Below, piece after piece: positions 1-8,736 of a stretch of 64,000 bases of DNA. The notes below the pieces were generated by a model, which saw nothing but the letters and a program-made list of their open reading frames with translations, had not been told where the DNA came from and searched no databases. Source of the stretch: Rugamonas aquatica (lineage in GTDB: Bacteria; Pseudomonadota; Gammaproteobacteria; Burkholderiales; Burkholderiaceae_D); the NCBI RefSeq assembly GCF_009380215.1, contig NZ_WHUG01000014.1, forward strand, positions 62,001 through 126,000, given 5' to 3'. The translations under genes and the position numbers were made by a program. How positions within the stretch are numbered: the stretch's first letter is position 1; each line of letters starts with the position of its first letter.

Positions 1-284
1 GCGCCGTCGCCGATGGTGCAGCCGTGCAGCATGGCCTGGTGGCCGATGGTGACGTTGCTGCCCACGGTGAGCGGGTAGCCCATGTCGGTGTGCATGACCG
101 TGCCTTCCTGGACATTGCTGTTTTCGCCGATGGTGATGCGTTCGTTGTCGCCGCGCAGGGTCGCACCGAACCACACCGAGCTGTTGGCGTGCAGGCTGAC
201 TTTGCCGATGATGGTGGCAGAGTCGGCAACAAATGACGATGCATCGATCTCGGGCGCGTGTTCGCCCAGTTGATATATAGACAT
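1..284 (-). CDS. gamma-carbonic-anhydrase-like hexapeptide protein, C-terminus cut by window edge
   Basis: Translated from the ATG at 284 on the minus strand, the first 94 residues read as a left-handed beta-helix protein: repeated short turns such as IIGKVSL, ITIGEN and VTIGHQAM, with the RGDNERI and HTDMGYP stretches typical of the gamma-carbonic-anhydrase/YrdA family. The family usually has 170-180 residues, so about half is missing beyond base 1. Members are metal-binding trimers; many have no proven carbonic anhydrase activity. The gene is divergent from the hydrolase at 448, with about 160 bases between them. The family call is firm; the enzymatic role is not shown by this fragment. Confidence 0.85.
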   Translation of the reverse strand, partial: MSIYQLGEHAPEIDASSFVADSATIIGKVSLHANSSVWFGATLRGDNERITIGENSNVQEGTVMHTDMGYPLTVGSNVTIGHQAMLHGCTIGDG

Positions 285-447
285 TGGAAACCTTTGTTGA
301 GTGCTGAATACAGCGCTGATGAGCGGTGGGATGGCGCTATTTTACGCTTGAGCGGCTATCGAACGGTCGTGCTATTATTTTACTTCATCGCCAGCAAACC
401 ATCGATATTGCGATATTGCGCCGACTTACGCATTTTCAAGGACCATC

Positions 448-1332
448 ATGACCTTCACTTCGTCCCGCTCGGAATTCCTGACCATCCGCGGCCTGCGTTG
501 CCACGTGCGCCACTGGGGGCGGGACGGCGCCCCCAAGATCTTCATGCTGCACGGCTGGATGGATGTGGGCGCCTCGTTCCAGTTCGTGGTCGACGCCCTG
601 CAAGGCGACTGGCATGTGATCGCGCCGGACTGGCGCGGTTTCGGCCTGTCGCAGCGCTGCGGCGGCGATACCTACTGGTTCCCCGACTACCTGGCCGATC
701 TGGACGCCATCCTGCGCCATTACTCGCCGGACGAGGCGGTCAATCTGCTGGGGCACAGCATGGGTGGCAATGTGGTGGGGCTGTACGCCGGTGCGCGGCC
801 GGAGCGCATCCGCAAGCTGATTAACCTGGAGGGCGGCGGCCTGCGGTCCAGCAAGCCGGAGCAGGCCCCGGGCCGCTACGCCAAGTGGATGGACGCGCTG
901 CTGGAGCAGCCCGAACTGCGCAATTACCCGTCGCAGGCGGCCGTTGCGGCCCGTCTGCAAAAGACCAATCCGCGCCTCGGCGACGAGCGCGCGGCCTTCC
1001 TGGCGCAGCACTGGTCGGCGCAGAACGATGCGGGCGAATGGGAAATCCTCGGCGATCCGGCGCACAAGCAACCCGGTCCGCTGCCCTACCATGTGGAAGA
1101 CATCATGGCGTGCTGGAGCGCGATCACGGCGCCGGTGCTGTGGGTGGAGGCCGAGCAGACCAATATGTGGACCTGGATGGGCGGCGAGCAGGAGGGCCGT
1201 GCAGAACTGGAGCGTCGTCTGGCGCACCTGCGCGACCTCGAATGCAAGGTGCTGGCCGACGCCGGTCACATGCTGCACCACGACCAGCCCGAGGAACTGG
1301 CCCATCTGATCGAAGCCTTCCTGGCGCGCTGA
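448..1332 (+). CDS. alpha/beta-fold hydrolase
   Basis: A 294-residue soluble alpha/beta hydrolase. It shows the oxyanion-side HGW motif near residue 35, the nucleophile elbow GHSMGG with Ser near 104, and a late DAGHMLHHDQPEE segment that supplies the likely catalytic His. No signal peptide is visible, so it is probably cytoplasmic. The start at 448 follows a short leader after the divergent gamma-carbonic-anhydrase-like gene. The family covers esterases, lipases, C-C hydrolases and others; nothing here fixes the substrate. Confidence 0.85.
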   Translation: MTFTSSRSEFLTIRGLRCHVRHWGRDGAPKIFMLHGWMDVGASFQFVVDALQGDWHVIAPDWRGFGLSQRCGGDTYWFPDYLADLDAILRHYSPDEAVNLLGHSMGGNVVGLYAGARPERIRKLINLEGGGLRSSKPEQAPGRYAKWMDALLEQPELRNYPSQAAVAARLQKTNPRLGDERAAFLAQHWSAQNDAGEWEILGDPAHKQPGPLPYHVEDIMACWSAITAPVLWVEAEQTNMWTWMGGEQEGRAELERRLAHLRDLECKVLADAGHMLHHDQPEELAHLIEAFLAR

Positions 1333-1583
1333 CCGGAATCGCTTGCCAAGGCTTTAGCTATTTGGCATGATTGAACACATGACCTCCCATCCGACCATCT
1401 TGCCAACCCGCCGCCACGTCGCTTCCGACGCTGGTGCTGCTGCGTTGGCCGGTCGGAGCCTGTCCGCCGTCTCCATTATTCGAATTATTCAGGGTCGCTG
1501 AGCTGCGGCTGCGCCGGTGCTCGGCGCCCCCAGCCTCCACGGGCTCAGCCCGCATTCCCTCGAATATTTTATGGAGCAGCACC
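1333..1583. other. 251-base intergenic stretch, repeat-like in composition
   Basis: No convincing gene. The minus strand has an open frame of 77 codons reading through this stretch, but it overlaps the dehydratase start and its translation (AEPVEAGG, then low-complexity Ser/Gly/Asn) looks like translated non-coding repeat. The last 15 bases hold the GGAG ribosome-binding site of the next gene. Confidence 0.4.
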
Positions 1584-2624
1584 ATGAGCACATCCTATCC
1601 CTCGCTGGCCGAGATCCGCGACACCGCCCGCCGACTGCAAGGCAAGATCCTTGAAACGCCCGTGTGGCGCTGGCAGACCGGCGTCATCGAAGAACAATTG
1701 GCTGGCGGAGAAGTCTGGCTGAAACTGGAATTGTTCCAGAAGACCGGCACCTTCAAGCTGCGCGGCGCCCTCAACTGCATCGCCGCGCTGGACGAGGCGG
1801 AACGGCGGCGCGGCATCGTCGCCGTCAGCGCCGGCAACCACGCGATCGCGGCGGCCTATGCCGCGCGGCTGGCCGGGTGCAGCGCCAGGGTGGCGATGCC
1901 GCAGCACGCCAGCCCGGCCCGCATCGCCGCCTGTCGCGAGCTGGGCGCCGAAGTATTGCTGATGCCCGATGTGCACCAGGCCTTCGCGCGCGGCCGCGAG
2001 ATCGAGCGCGACGAGGCGCGCACCATGCTGCATCCTTACGAGGGACCGCTGACGGCGCAGGGCACGGCCACCATCGGCCTGGAACTGATGGCGCAGATCC
2101 CGCAGCTGGACGCGGTGGTGGTGCCGGTGGGCGGCGGCGGCCTGTGCGCCGGCATCGCGGCCGCCGTCAAGCAGATCAATCCGGCCTGCGCCGTGTACGG
2201 CGTGGAGCCCTACGGCGCCGATGCGCTGTACCGCAGCTTCGCTTCGGGCCGGCCGGAAGCATTGGAACGGGTCGACACCGTGGCCGACAGCCTGGGGGCG
2301 CCGTATGCGATGGCCTACAGTTTCGGCGTGTGCCGCCGCTTTGTGGACGAGGTGGTGCGGGTGGGCGACGACGAGATCTGCCTGGCGATGCTGCACCTGT
2401 TCCGCGACGCCAAGCTGGTGGCCGAGCCGGCGGCGGCGGTGGCGACGGCCGCGCTGTTCGGGCCGCTGCGCGAGCGGCTGGCGGGCAAGCGCGTGGCGCT
2501 GCTGGTGTGCGGCTCGAACATCGACCCGGTGCGCTTCGCCGAGCTGCTGGCGCGGGGCGCGCGCGTCCGCAGCGCCGGGGTTGACGCGGCGGCACATGGT
2601 TTGAGCGCAGGCAGCGTACAATGA
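1584..2624 (+). CDS. threonine/serine dehydratase family PLP enzyme
   Basis: A 346-residue fold-type II PLP enzyme. The PLP lysine lies in TFKLRGALN at about residue 58, the phosphate-binding glycine loop is GGGGL near 175, and a SAGNHAIA motif binds substrate carboxylate. It lacks the C-terminal ACT regulatory domain of biosynthetic IlvA, so it resembles catabolic threonine dehydratase (TdcB) or serine racemase/dehydratase types that deaminate L-Thr or L-Ser to 2-oxoacids. The open frame extends upstream to 1434, but the ATG at 1584 has GGAG eight bases before it and starts the conserved region. Confidence 0.85.
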   Translation: MSTSYPSLAEIRDTARRLQGKILETPVWRWQTGVIEEQLAGGEVWLKLELFQKTGTFKLRGALNCIAALDEAERRRGIVAVSAGNHAIAAAYAARLAGCSARVAMPQHASPARIAACRELGAEVLLMPDVHQAFARGREIERDEARTMLHPYEGPLTAQGTATIGLELMAQIPQLDAVVVPVGGGGLCAGIAAAVKQINPACAVYGVEPYGADALYRSFASGRPEALERVDTVADSLGAPYAMAYSFGVCRRFVDEVVRVGDDEICLAMLHLFRDAKLVAEPAAAVATAALFGPLRERLAGKRVALLVCGSNIDPVRFAELLARGARVRSAGVDAAAHGLSAGSVQ

Positions 2625-2653
2625 TCACTTCACTGCCGTAATCATTGAGCCAT

Positions 2654-3487
2654 ATGTTGAAAGTCGATCTGCACTGCCATTCCAATGTTTCCGACGGCGT
2701 CCTCGCGCCGGCCGCCGTGGCGCAGCACGCGCGCAAGGCGGGGGTGGACGTGTGGGCCTTGACCGATCATGACGAAGTGGGCGGCATCGCCGCCGCCCGC
2801 GTAGCCGCCCAGGAGCAGGGCATGCGCTTCGTCACCGGGGTGGAGATTTCCATCACCTGGGCCAACGAAACCGTGCACATCGTCGGCCTGCAGATCGACG
2901 AGCACAACGCCGGGCTGGTCGAGGGCCTGGCCCGCACGCGCTCAGGCCGCGATAACCGTGGCCGCGAAATCGCCCATCAGCTGGCCAAGGCCGGCATACC
3001 GGACGCCTACGAGGGCGCGCTCAAGTATGTCGGCAATCCCGACCTGATGTCGCGCACCCACTTTGCACGCTACCTAGTGGAAGTGGGCGCCTGCGCCAAC
3101 ATCCCCGAAGTGTTCAAGAAATACCTGTCCGAAGGCAAGCCCGGCTACGTGCCGCATTGCTGGGCCACGCTGGCCGACTCGGTCAACTGGATACGCGGCG
3201 CCGGCGGCGTCGCCGTGATCGCGCATCCGGGCCGCTACAAGTTCAGCCAGCTGGCGCAGGGCCAGTTGTTCGACGAATTCAAGCAGCTGGGCGGCACGGC
3301 GATCGAGGTCGTCACCGGCAGCCATACGCCGGACCAGTACGCGGTCTACGCGCAGCTGGCCAACAGCTACGGCTTCCTGGCTTCGCGCGGCACCGATTTC
3401 CATGCGCCGGGCGAATCCCGCGTCGATTTCGCGCTGCTGCTGCCGCTGCCGGCCAACGTCACACCCGTCTGGCACGACTGGTTTTAA
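2654..3487 (+). CDS. PHP-domain phosphoesterase (YciV/RNase AM-like)
   Basis: A 277-residue PHP-superfamily protein. Metal-binding motifs appear in order: DLHCHSNVSDG at the N-terminus, LTDHDEVGG, VIAHPGRY and a C-terminal GTDFHAPGE. The nearest characterised relatives (E. coli YciV/RNase AM and 3',5'-nucleoside bisphosphate phosphatases) remove phosphate from 3',5'-bisphosphorylated nucleotides and trim RNA 5' ends. A TTG three codons upstream (2645) could also start translation; I chose the ATG at 2654 because the conserved motif begins immediately. In related genomes this family sits beside yciO-type genes, and a YciO-type gene follows two positions downstream here. Confidence 0.85.
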   Translation: MLKVDLHCHSNVSDGVLAPAAVAQHARKAGVDVWALTDHDEVGGIAAARVAAQEQGMRFVTGVEISITWANETVHIVGLQIDEHNAGLVEGLARTRSGRDNRGREIAHQLAKAGIPDAYEGALKYVGNPDLMSRTHFARYLVEVGACANIPEVFKKYLSEGKPGYVPHCWATLADSVNWIRGAGGVAVIAHPGRYKFSQLAQGQLFDEFKQLGGTAIEVVTGSHTPDQYAVYAQLANSYGFLASRGTDFHAPGESRVDFALLLPLPANVTPVWHDWF

Positions 3488-3605
3488 TCGGTAAATTACC
3501 GCGTCGATTACCGGCGCGTTGTAAGAGCTTGTATCTTGAATTTGCGTTCGCACGGTCATACCTTATGATTTGGGCAAATTTTTTGCCTGTACCGGAGACC
3601 TTCCC

Positions 3606-4490
3606 ATGAAACGCATCATCCTGTTTATCGCCACCAACCTCGCCGTGATGCTGGTGCTGTCCATCGTCCTGTCGCTGCTGGGCATAGGCCGTCCGGGATC
3701 GGGCAACACGCTGCAACTGGGCAGCCTGCTGGCGTTTTCGCTGGTGGTGGGCTTTACCGGCGCGATCTTCTCGCTGCTGATCAGCAAGCCGATGGCCAAG
3801 TGGTCGACTGGCGCCCGCGTGATCGCCGCACCGTCGTCGTCGACCGAGCTGTGGCTGGTCAACACCGTCAAGGCGCTGTCCGAGCGCGCCGGCATCGGCA
3901 TGCCGGAAGTGGCGGTCTACGACGGCGAGCCGAACGCCTTCGCCACCGGCGCGTTCAAGAACTCGGCGCTGGTGGCGGTGTCCACCGGCCTGCTGGAAAA
4001 CATGAACCGCGACGAAGTCGAAGCCGTGCTGGGCCACGAAGTCGCCCACATCGCCAACGGCGACATGGTGACGATGACCCTGATCCAGGGCGTGGTGAAT
4101 ACCTTCGTGGTGTTCCTGGCGCGGGTGGTGGGCTTCTTCGTCGACAACGTGCTGTTGAAGAATAACGACAATGAACGCCGTGGTCCCGGCATCGGCTACA
4201 TGGTGACCGTGTTCGTGTGCGAAATCATCTTCGGCCTGGCCGCCTCGCTGATCGTGGCCTGGTTCTCGCGCCAGCGCGAATTCCGCGCCGACGCCGGTTC
4301 CGCCAAGCTGCTGGGCAGCAGCGTGCCGATGCAGCACGCGCTGGCCCGCCTGAACGGCATGGAGCCGGGCGCCTTGCCGCAGTCGATCGCGGCGGCCGGC
4401 ATCACCGCCGCCGGTGGCTGGGGCGCGCTGTTTTCGACCCACCCGCCGTTCGAACAACGTATTGCCGCCTTGCGTAGCGTACAATCCTAA
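3606..4490 (+). CDS. htpX: membrane zinc metalloprotease HtpX
   Basis: A 294-residue M48 family protease. Two N-terminal hydrophobic helices (about residues 5-27 and 38-60) precede the cytosolic catalytic domain with HEVAH at 144-148, then further hydrophobic helices and the downstream FSRQREFRAD segment that supplies the third zinc ligand Glu. HtpX degrades misfolded membrane proteins in the inner membrane alongside FtsH. Size and motif order match full-length HtpX. The open frame starts earlier (3570), but the ATG at 3606 with GGAG shortly upstream begins the classic MKRI signal-anchor. Confidence 0.95.
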   Translation: MKRIILFIATNLAVMLVLSIVLSLLGIGRPGSGNTLQLGSLLAFSLVVGFTGAIFSLLISKPMAKWSTGARVIAAPSSSTELWLVNTVKALSERAGIGMPEVAVYDGEPNAFATGAFKNSALVAVSTGLLENMNRDEVEAVLGHEVAHIANGDMVTMTLIQGVVNTFVVFLARVVGFFVDNVLLKNNDNERRGPGIGYMVTVFVCEIIFGLAASLIVAWFSRQREFRADAGSAKLLGSSVPMQHALARLNGMEPGALPQSIAAAGITAAGGWGALFSTHPPFEQRIAALRSVQS

Positions 4491-4533
4491 GCGTTATTAA
4501 CAGCGGCCGGGAGCATGCCCCGGCAGCGGCCAT

Positions 4534-5157
4534 ATGAGTCAATTTTTCCAGGTCCATCCCGTCAATCCGCAGCCGCGCCTGATCAAGCAGGCGGCGCAGA
4601 TCGTGCACGACGGCGGCATCGTCGCCGTGCCGACGGATTCCTGCTATGCCCTGGTCTGCCATCTGGATGACAAGGCCGCCGTCGAGCGGCTGCGGCGCAT
4701 CCGCGGCATCGATGAAAAACACCACCTGACCCTGCTGTGCCGCGACCTGAGCGAGATCGGCGTCTACGCGCGGGTCGACAACCGCCAGTTCCGCCTGCTG
4801 AAGGCCGCCACGCCGGGCCCGTTCACCTTCATCCTGGAGGCGACCAAGTGCGTGCCGCGCCGGCTCAGCCATCCGTCGCGCAAGACCATAGGCCTGCGGG
4901 TGCCCGAGGACGCCATCGTCCACGCGCTATTGGAAGAATTGCAACAGCCGCTGCTGGGCACGACGCTGATCATGCCGGGCGAGGACGATGCGCTGAACGA
5001 TGCCGACACCATTTGCGAACGCCTCGGCAAGCAGATCGAGCTGATTATCGACGGCGGCGCCTGCAGCATGGAACCCACCACGGTGATCGACCTCAGCGGT
5101 TCGGACGCCGAGCTGGTGCGCCAGGGCAGGGGCGATGCGGCCATGTTCGGCCTGTAA
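4534..5157 (+). CDS. YciO/Sua5-type threonylcarbamoyladenylate synthase family protein
   Basis: A 207-residue YrdC/Sua5-superfamily protein. Conserved features are the VPTDSCYALVCHL loop, the KHHLTLLCRDLSEI stretch, the PGPFTFIL strand and TTVIDLSG near the end. True TsaC/Sua5 makes the L-threonylcarbamoyl-AMP used for t6A modification of tRNA. The overall pattern (start in SQFFQVHP, no C-terminal Sua5 domain) matches the YciO branch, whose role is less certain. It lies 43 bases after htpX on the same strand. Confidence 0.85.
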   Translation: MSQFFQVHPVNPQPRLIKQAAQIVHDGGIVAVPTDSCYALVCHLDDKAAVERLRRIRGIDEKHHLTLLCRDLSEIGVYARVDNRQFRLLKAATPGPFTFILEATKCVPRRLSHPSRKTIGLRVPEDAIVHALLEELQQPLLGTTLIMPGEDDALNDADTICERLGKQIELIIDGGACSMEPTTVIDLSGSDAELVRQGRGDAAMFGL

Positions 5158-5264
5158 GCCCGGCCTAAGCCTGGGCTGTCATTGTCAGGCATTCAACAGG
5201 GCAAGTGCGCCGGCCCCTGACGGCGCAGCAAGTGGCTTACCCGGCCTCTGGTAAAATCCCCCTC

Positions 5265-5942
5265 ATGAACGAAACCGACAGTATTATCCAGACCATCACG
5301 GTCTACCTGATCCCTGTTCTTTTTGCAATTTCCCTGCATGAAGCCGCACACGGATACGTCGCCCGCTATTTCGGCGACCCCACCGCAGCCAACGAAGGGC
5401 GCCTGACCGCCAATCCGCTGCGCCACATCGATCCTTTCGGCACCGTCATCCTGCCGCTGATCCTGAGCCTGCTGCACCTGCCTGCGCTCGGCTACGCCAA
5501 GCCGGTGCCGGTCGATTTCGGCCGCCTGCGCAATCCGAAGAAGCAGATGGCGCTGGTGGCGGCTGCCGGTCCGGCGGCCAACTTCGCCATGGGCCTGGGC
5601 TGGATGGCGCTGTGGGTGGTGATGATCCAGGCGCTGGGCATGCCGCCGGACGACTTCTTCGTCAAGATGGCCGAGGCGGGCTACGGCGTGAACTCGGCGA
5701 TGTGCATCTTCAACCTGATACCGCTGCCGCCGCTTGATGGCGGCCGCATCGTCACCGGCATCCTGCCGATGCCGCTGGCGCGCAAGTATGCGCAGATCGA
5801 GCGCTACGGCATGTATGTGTTCATCGGCCTGATCCTGATGATGCAGTTCGGCTTGCTGACAGGCTTCCTGGTCGGCGGCATGCACTTCTTGCAAAGCATC
5901 TTCTACGTGCTGTTGTACCCCCTTATTTTCATTCTGAGCTGA
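5265..5942 (+). CDS. site-2 protease family (M50) membrane protein
   Basis: A 225-residue intramembrane metalloprotease of the compact M50 type. The zinc motif HEAAH is at 25-29 in the first hydrophobic helix, and the second metal-ligand motif is NLIPLPPLDGG near residue 150. It has four or more hydrophobic helices and no PDZ domain, unlike RseP. Substrates are unknown. The ATG at 5265 was chosen over the longer open frame because it precedes the first conserved helix. trpS follows 8 bases after the stop, suggesting co-transcription. Confidence 0.88.
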   Translation: MNETDSIIQTITVYLIPVLFAISLHEAAHGYVARYFGDPTAANEGRLTANPLRHIDPFGTVILPLILSLLHLPALGYAKPVPVDFGRLRNPKKQMALVAAAGPAANFAMGLGWMALWVVMIQALGMPPDDFFVKMAEAGYGVNSAMCIFNLIPLPPLDGGRIVTGILPMPLARKYAQIERYGMYVFIGLILMMQFGLLTGFLVGGMHFLQSIFYVLLYPLIFILS

Positions 5943-5950
5943 GCCCGACT

Positions 5951-7153
5951 ATGTATCCCGATCGTGTTGTATCCGGCATGCGCCCCACCGGGGCCATGCA
6001 CCTGGGCCACTACCACGGCGCCTTGAAGAACTGGATCAAGATGCAGTCCGAGTTGCCATGCCTGTTCTTCGTGGCCGACTGGCACGCGCTGACCACGCAC
6101 TACGACGACCCGACCGTCATCGAGCGCAGCACCTGGGACATGCTGGTCGACTGGCTGGCCGCCGGCATCGATCCGTCGCAGTCCACGCTGTTCATCCAGT
6201 CGCGCGTGCCGGAACATGCCGAGCTGCACCTGCTGCTGTCGATGGCCACGCCGCTGGGCTGGCTGGAACGCGTGCCGACCTACAAGGACCAGATCGAGAA
6301 CCTGGCCAACAAAGACCTGGCCACCTACGGCTTCCTCGGCTACCCGCTGCTGCAGGCCGCCGACGTGCTGATCTACCGCGCCAGCCAGGTGCCGGTGGGC
6401 GACGACCAGGTGCCGCATATCGAGATGATGCGCGAAATTGCGCGCCGTTTTAATCATTTGTACGGCAAGGAAAAAGGCTTCGAAGAAAAGGCGCAGGATG
6501 CGGTGAAAAAGCTGGGCAGCAAGCGCGCCAAGCTCTACAACGAACTGCGCACCGAATACCAGCAGGACGGCAAGGAAGAGGCGCTGGAGCAGGCCAAGGC
6601 CATGCTGGACGACGCCCAGAGCCTGTCGATGGGCGACCGCGAGCGCCTGTTCGGCTATCTGGAAGGCAGCCGCAAGCTGATCCTGGTCGAGCCGCAAGCC
6701 CGCCTGACGGCCGCCTCGCGCCTGCCGGGCCTGGATGGCCGCAAGATGTCCAAGAGCTACGGCAACTCGATCGCGCTGCGCGAAGACAAAGCCTCGGTCG
6801 AAAAGAAAATCCGCACCATGCCCACCGACCCCGCCCGCGTGCGCCGCACCGACGCCGGCGATCCGGCCCGCTGCCCGGTCTGGCAGTTCCATCAGGTGTA
6901 TTCCGACAACGCCACCCAGGAATGGGTGGTAAAAGGATGTAAATCCGCCGGTATCGGCTGCATCGAATGCAAACAGCCGGTGATCGACGCCATCGTCAAG
7001 GAGCAGGAGCCTATGCACGAGCGCGCCCAGCAGTATCTGGATGACCCGTCGCTGGTGCGCGCCATCGTCGCCGACGGCAATGACGCGGCCCGCAAGCTGG
7101 CGCTGGAAACCATGCGCGACGTGCGCGAAGCGATGGGGCTGGCCTACTCATGA
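5951..7153 (+). CDS. trpS: tryptophanyl-tRNA synthetase
   Basis: A 400-residue class I aminoacyl-tRNA synthetase that charges tRNA-Trp. The HIGH-type motif is HLGH at 17-20 within GAMHLGHYHGALKNW, and KMSKS lies at about 265-269. The 400-residue length, longer than the roughly 330-residue E. coli enzyme, is the form with a mid-protein insertion seen in many betaproteobacteria. It overlaps the methyltransferase downstream by four bases (ATGA), so the two are translationally coupled. Confidence 0.96.
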   Translation: MYPDRVVSGMRPTGAMHLGHYHGALKNWIKMQSELPCLFFVADWHALTTHYDDPTVIERSTWDMLVDWLAAGIDPSQSTLFIQSRVPEHAELHLLLSMATPLGWLERVPTYKDQIENLANKDLATYGFLGYPLLQAADVLIYRASQVPVGDDQVPHIEMMREIARRFNHLYGKEKGFEEKAQDAVKKLGSKRAKLYNELRTEYQQDGKEEALEQAKAMLDDAQSLSMGDRERLFGYLEGSRKLILVEPQARLTAASRLPGLDGRKMSKSYGNSIALREDKASVEKKIRTMPTDPARVRRTDAGDPARCPVWQFHQVYSDNATQEWVVKGCKSAGIGCIECKQPVIDAIVKEQEPMHERAQQYLDDPSLVRAIVADGNDAARKLALETMRDVREAMGLAYS

Positions 7154-7698
7154 GTGAACTGATCTCATCCTGGGTGCAGCGCTATGCACCGCTGATCCCT
7201 GGCGGCGAAGTGCTGGACCTGGCCTGCGGCAGCGGCCGCCATTCGCGCCACCTGGCTTCCCTGGGCCACGCCGTGGTGGCGGTGGACCGCGACGCCGAGG
7301 CGCTGGCCGCCGCGGCCGGGCCGGAAATCACCACCAGCGCCATCGACCTGGAGGAGGCGGGCGCCGCCTGGCCCTTCGGTCCCGACCGATTTGCCGGCAT
7401 CGTGGTCACAAACTACCTGCATCGCCCGCTAATCGCCGACATGTTGGGCAGCCTGGCGCCGAACGGCGTGCTGATCTACGAAACCTTCGCGGACGGCAAC
7501 GCCCAGTTCGGCAAGCCATCGAATCCGGCCTTTTTGCTGCAGGCCGGCGAGCTGCTGGAATTGGCCCGCAGCCACGGCTTGCGCGTGGTGGCCTTTGAAG
7601 ACGGCGTCGTCGATACGCCGAAAGCTGCCATGGTGCAACGTCTGTGCGCCGTGAAGCCTGATTTTCCCCGCGTGGCGGCACTTTTACCGCCATTTTGA
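7150..7698 (+). CDS. class I SAM-dependent methyltransferase
   Basis: A 182-residue small methyltransferase. SAM-binding motif I is VLDLACGSGRHSRHLA (residues 21-36), followed by the acidic residue in VVAVDRD and motif II near IVVTNYLHRPL. There is no targeting signal and no accessory domain. The family also contains TehB-like enzymes, but the substrate cannot be told from the sequence. Its ATG overlaps the trpS stop, so it is expressed with trpS. Confidence 0.85.
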   Translation: MSELISSWVQRYAPLIPGGEVLDLACGSGRHSRHLASLGHAVVAVDRDAEALAAAAGPEITTSAIDLEEAGAAWPFGPDRFAGIVVTNYLHRPLIADMLGSLAPNGVLIYETFADGNAQFGKPSNPAFLLQAGELLELARSHGLRVVAFEDGVVDTPKAAMVQRLCAVKPDFPRVAALLPPF

Positions 7699-7782
7699 CG
7701 GCCGATTTGTCGCCCCGAATGCACCATATCGGCGGCCTATCGTCTACAATCGTTGTTTTAATACTTTATGCAGTGGTTTCCT

Positions 7783-8658
7783 ATGATTAAGGGCAGCATA
7801 GTAGCAATCGTCACCCCGATGAACGCAGACGGCAGTCTGGACTTCGAGGGTCTGAATCAGCTGATCGACTGGCACATCGCCGAAGGTACGGACAGCATCG
7901 TCATCGCCGGCACCACCGGCGAGTCGGCCACGGTGAGCGTGGAAGAGCACTGCGCGCTGATCAAGGCGACGGTCGCCCACGCCAAGGGCCGCATCCCGAT
8001 CATCGCCGGCGCCGGCGCCAACTCGACCGCCGAGGCGATCAAGCTGACCCGCTTCGCCAAGGAAGCCGGCGCGGACGCCACGCTGCAAGTGGTTCCTTAC
8101 TACAACCGTCCTACCCAGGAAGGCATGTACCAGCACTTCAAGGCCATCGCCGAAGCGGTGGACCTGCCGGTGATCCTGTACAACGTGCCGGGCCGCACCG
8201 TTGCCGACATGAGCAACGACACCATCCTGCGTCTGGCGCAAATCCCGAACATCGTCGGCGTCAAAGATGCGACCGGCAACATCGGCCGCGGCTACGACCT
8301 GCTGCGTCTGGCGCCCAAATCGTTCGCCGTCTACTCGGGCGACGATCCGACCGCGATGGCGCTGATGCTGGCCGGCGGCGCAGGCAACATCTCCGTCACC
8401 GCCAACGTCGCCCCGCGCGACATGGCCGACATGTGCGAAGCGGCGATCGCCGGCAATATCGCCAAGGCAGTGGAACTGAACAATAAAATGTTCCCGCTGC
8501 ATCAAAAACTGTTCATCGAGCCGAATCCGGTGCCGGTCAAATGGGCGCTGGCGGAAATGGGCAAAATGCCAGCCGGCATCCGTCTGCCGCTGGTGCCGCT
8601 GGCGGCCGACTGCCACGAAGCGGTGCGCGCGGCCCTGCGAGAAGCCGGCGTGCTGTAA
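7783..8658 (+). CDS. dapA: 4-hydroxy-tetrahydrodipicolinate synthase
   Basis: A 291-residue DapA, which condenses pyruvate with aspartate semialdehyde in lysine/diaminopimelate synthesis. Visible hallmarks are GTTGESATV for carboxylate binding, the Tyr in PYYNRPTQEG, LYNVPGRT, and the Schiff-base Lys in GVKDATGN. An ATG five codons upstream (7768) is in frame, but the protein normally begins MIKGSIVAIVTPM, so 7783 is preferred. bamC follows 78 bases later, the usual dapA-bamC order in proteobacteria. Confidence 0.96.
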   Translation: MIKGSIVAIVTPMNADGSLDFEGLNQLIDWHIAEGTDSIVIAGTTGESATVSVEEHCALIKATVAHAKGRIPIIAGAGANSTAEAIKLTRFAKEAGADATLQVVPYYNRPTQEGMYQHFKAIAEAVDLPVILYNVPGRTVADMSNDTILRLAQIPNIVGVKDATGNIGRGYDLLRLAPKSFAVYSGDDPTAMALMLAGGAGNISVTANVAPRDMADMCEAAIAGNIAKAVELNNKMFPLHQKLFIEPNPVPVKWALAEMGKMPAGIRLPLVPLAADCHEAVRAALREAGVL

Positions 8659-8736
8659 AAACCTTAGCAACAAGCCCCGACTTCGGTTCGGATCAACCCT
8701 GATTTGCTGCTTTTCAGCTTCTTAAACAGTAACGAC

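Noticed and set aside
1358..1591. 77-codon minus-strand frame upstream of the dehydratase
   Set aside because: Looks like translated repeat DNA; no start signal, and it overlaps the dehydratase ribosome site.
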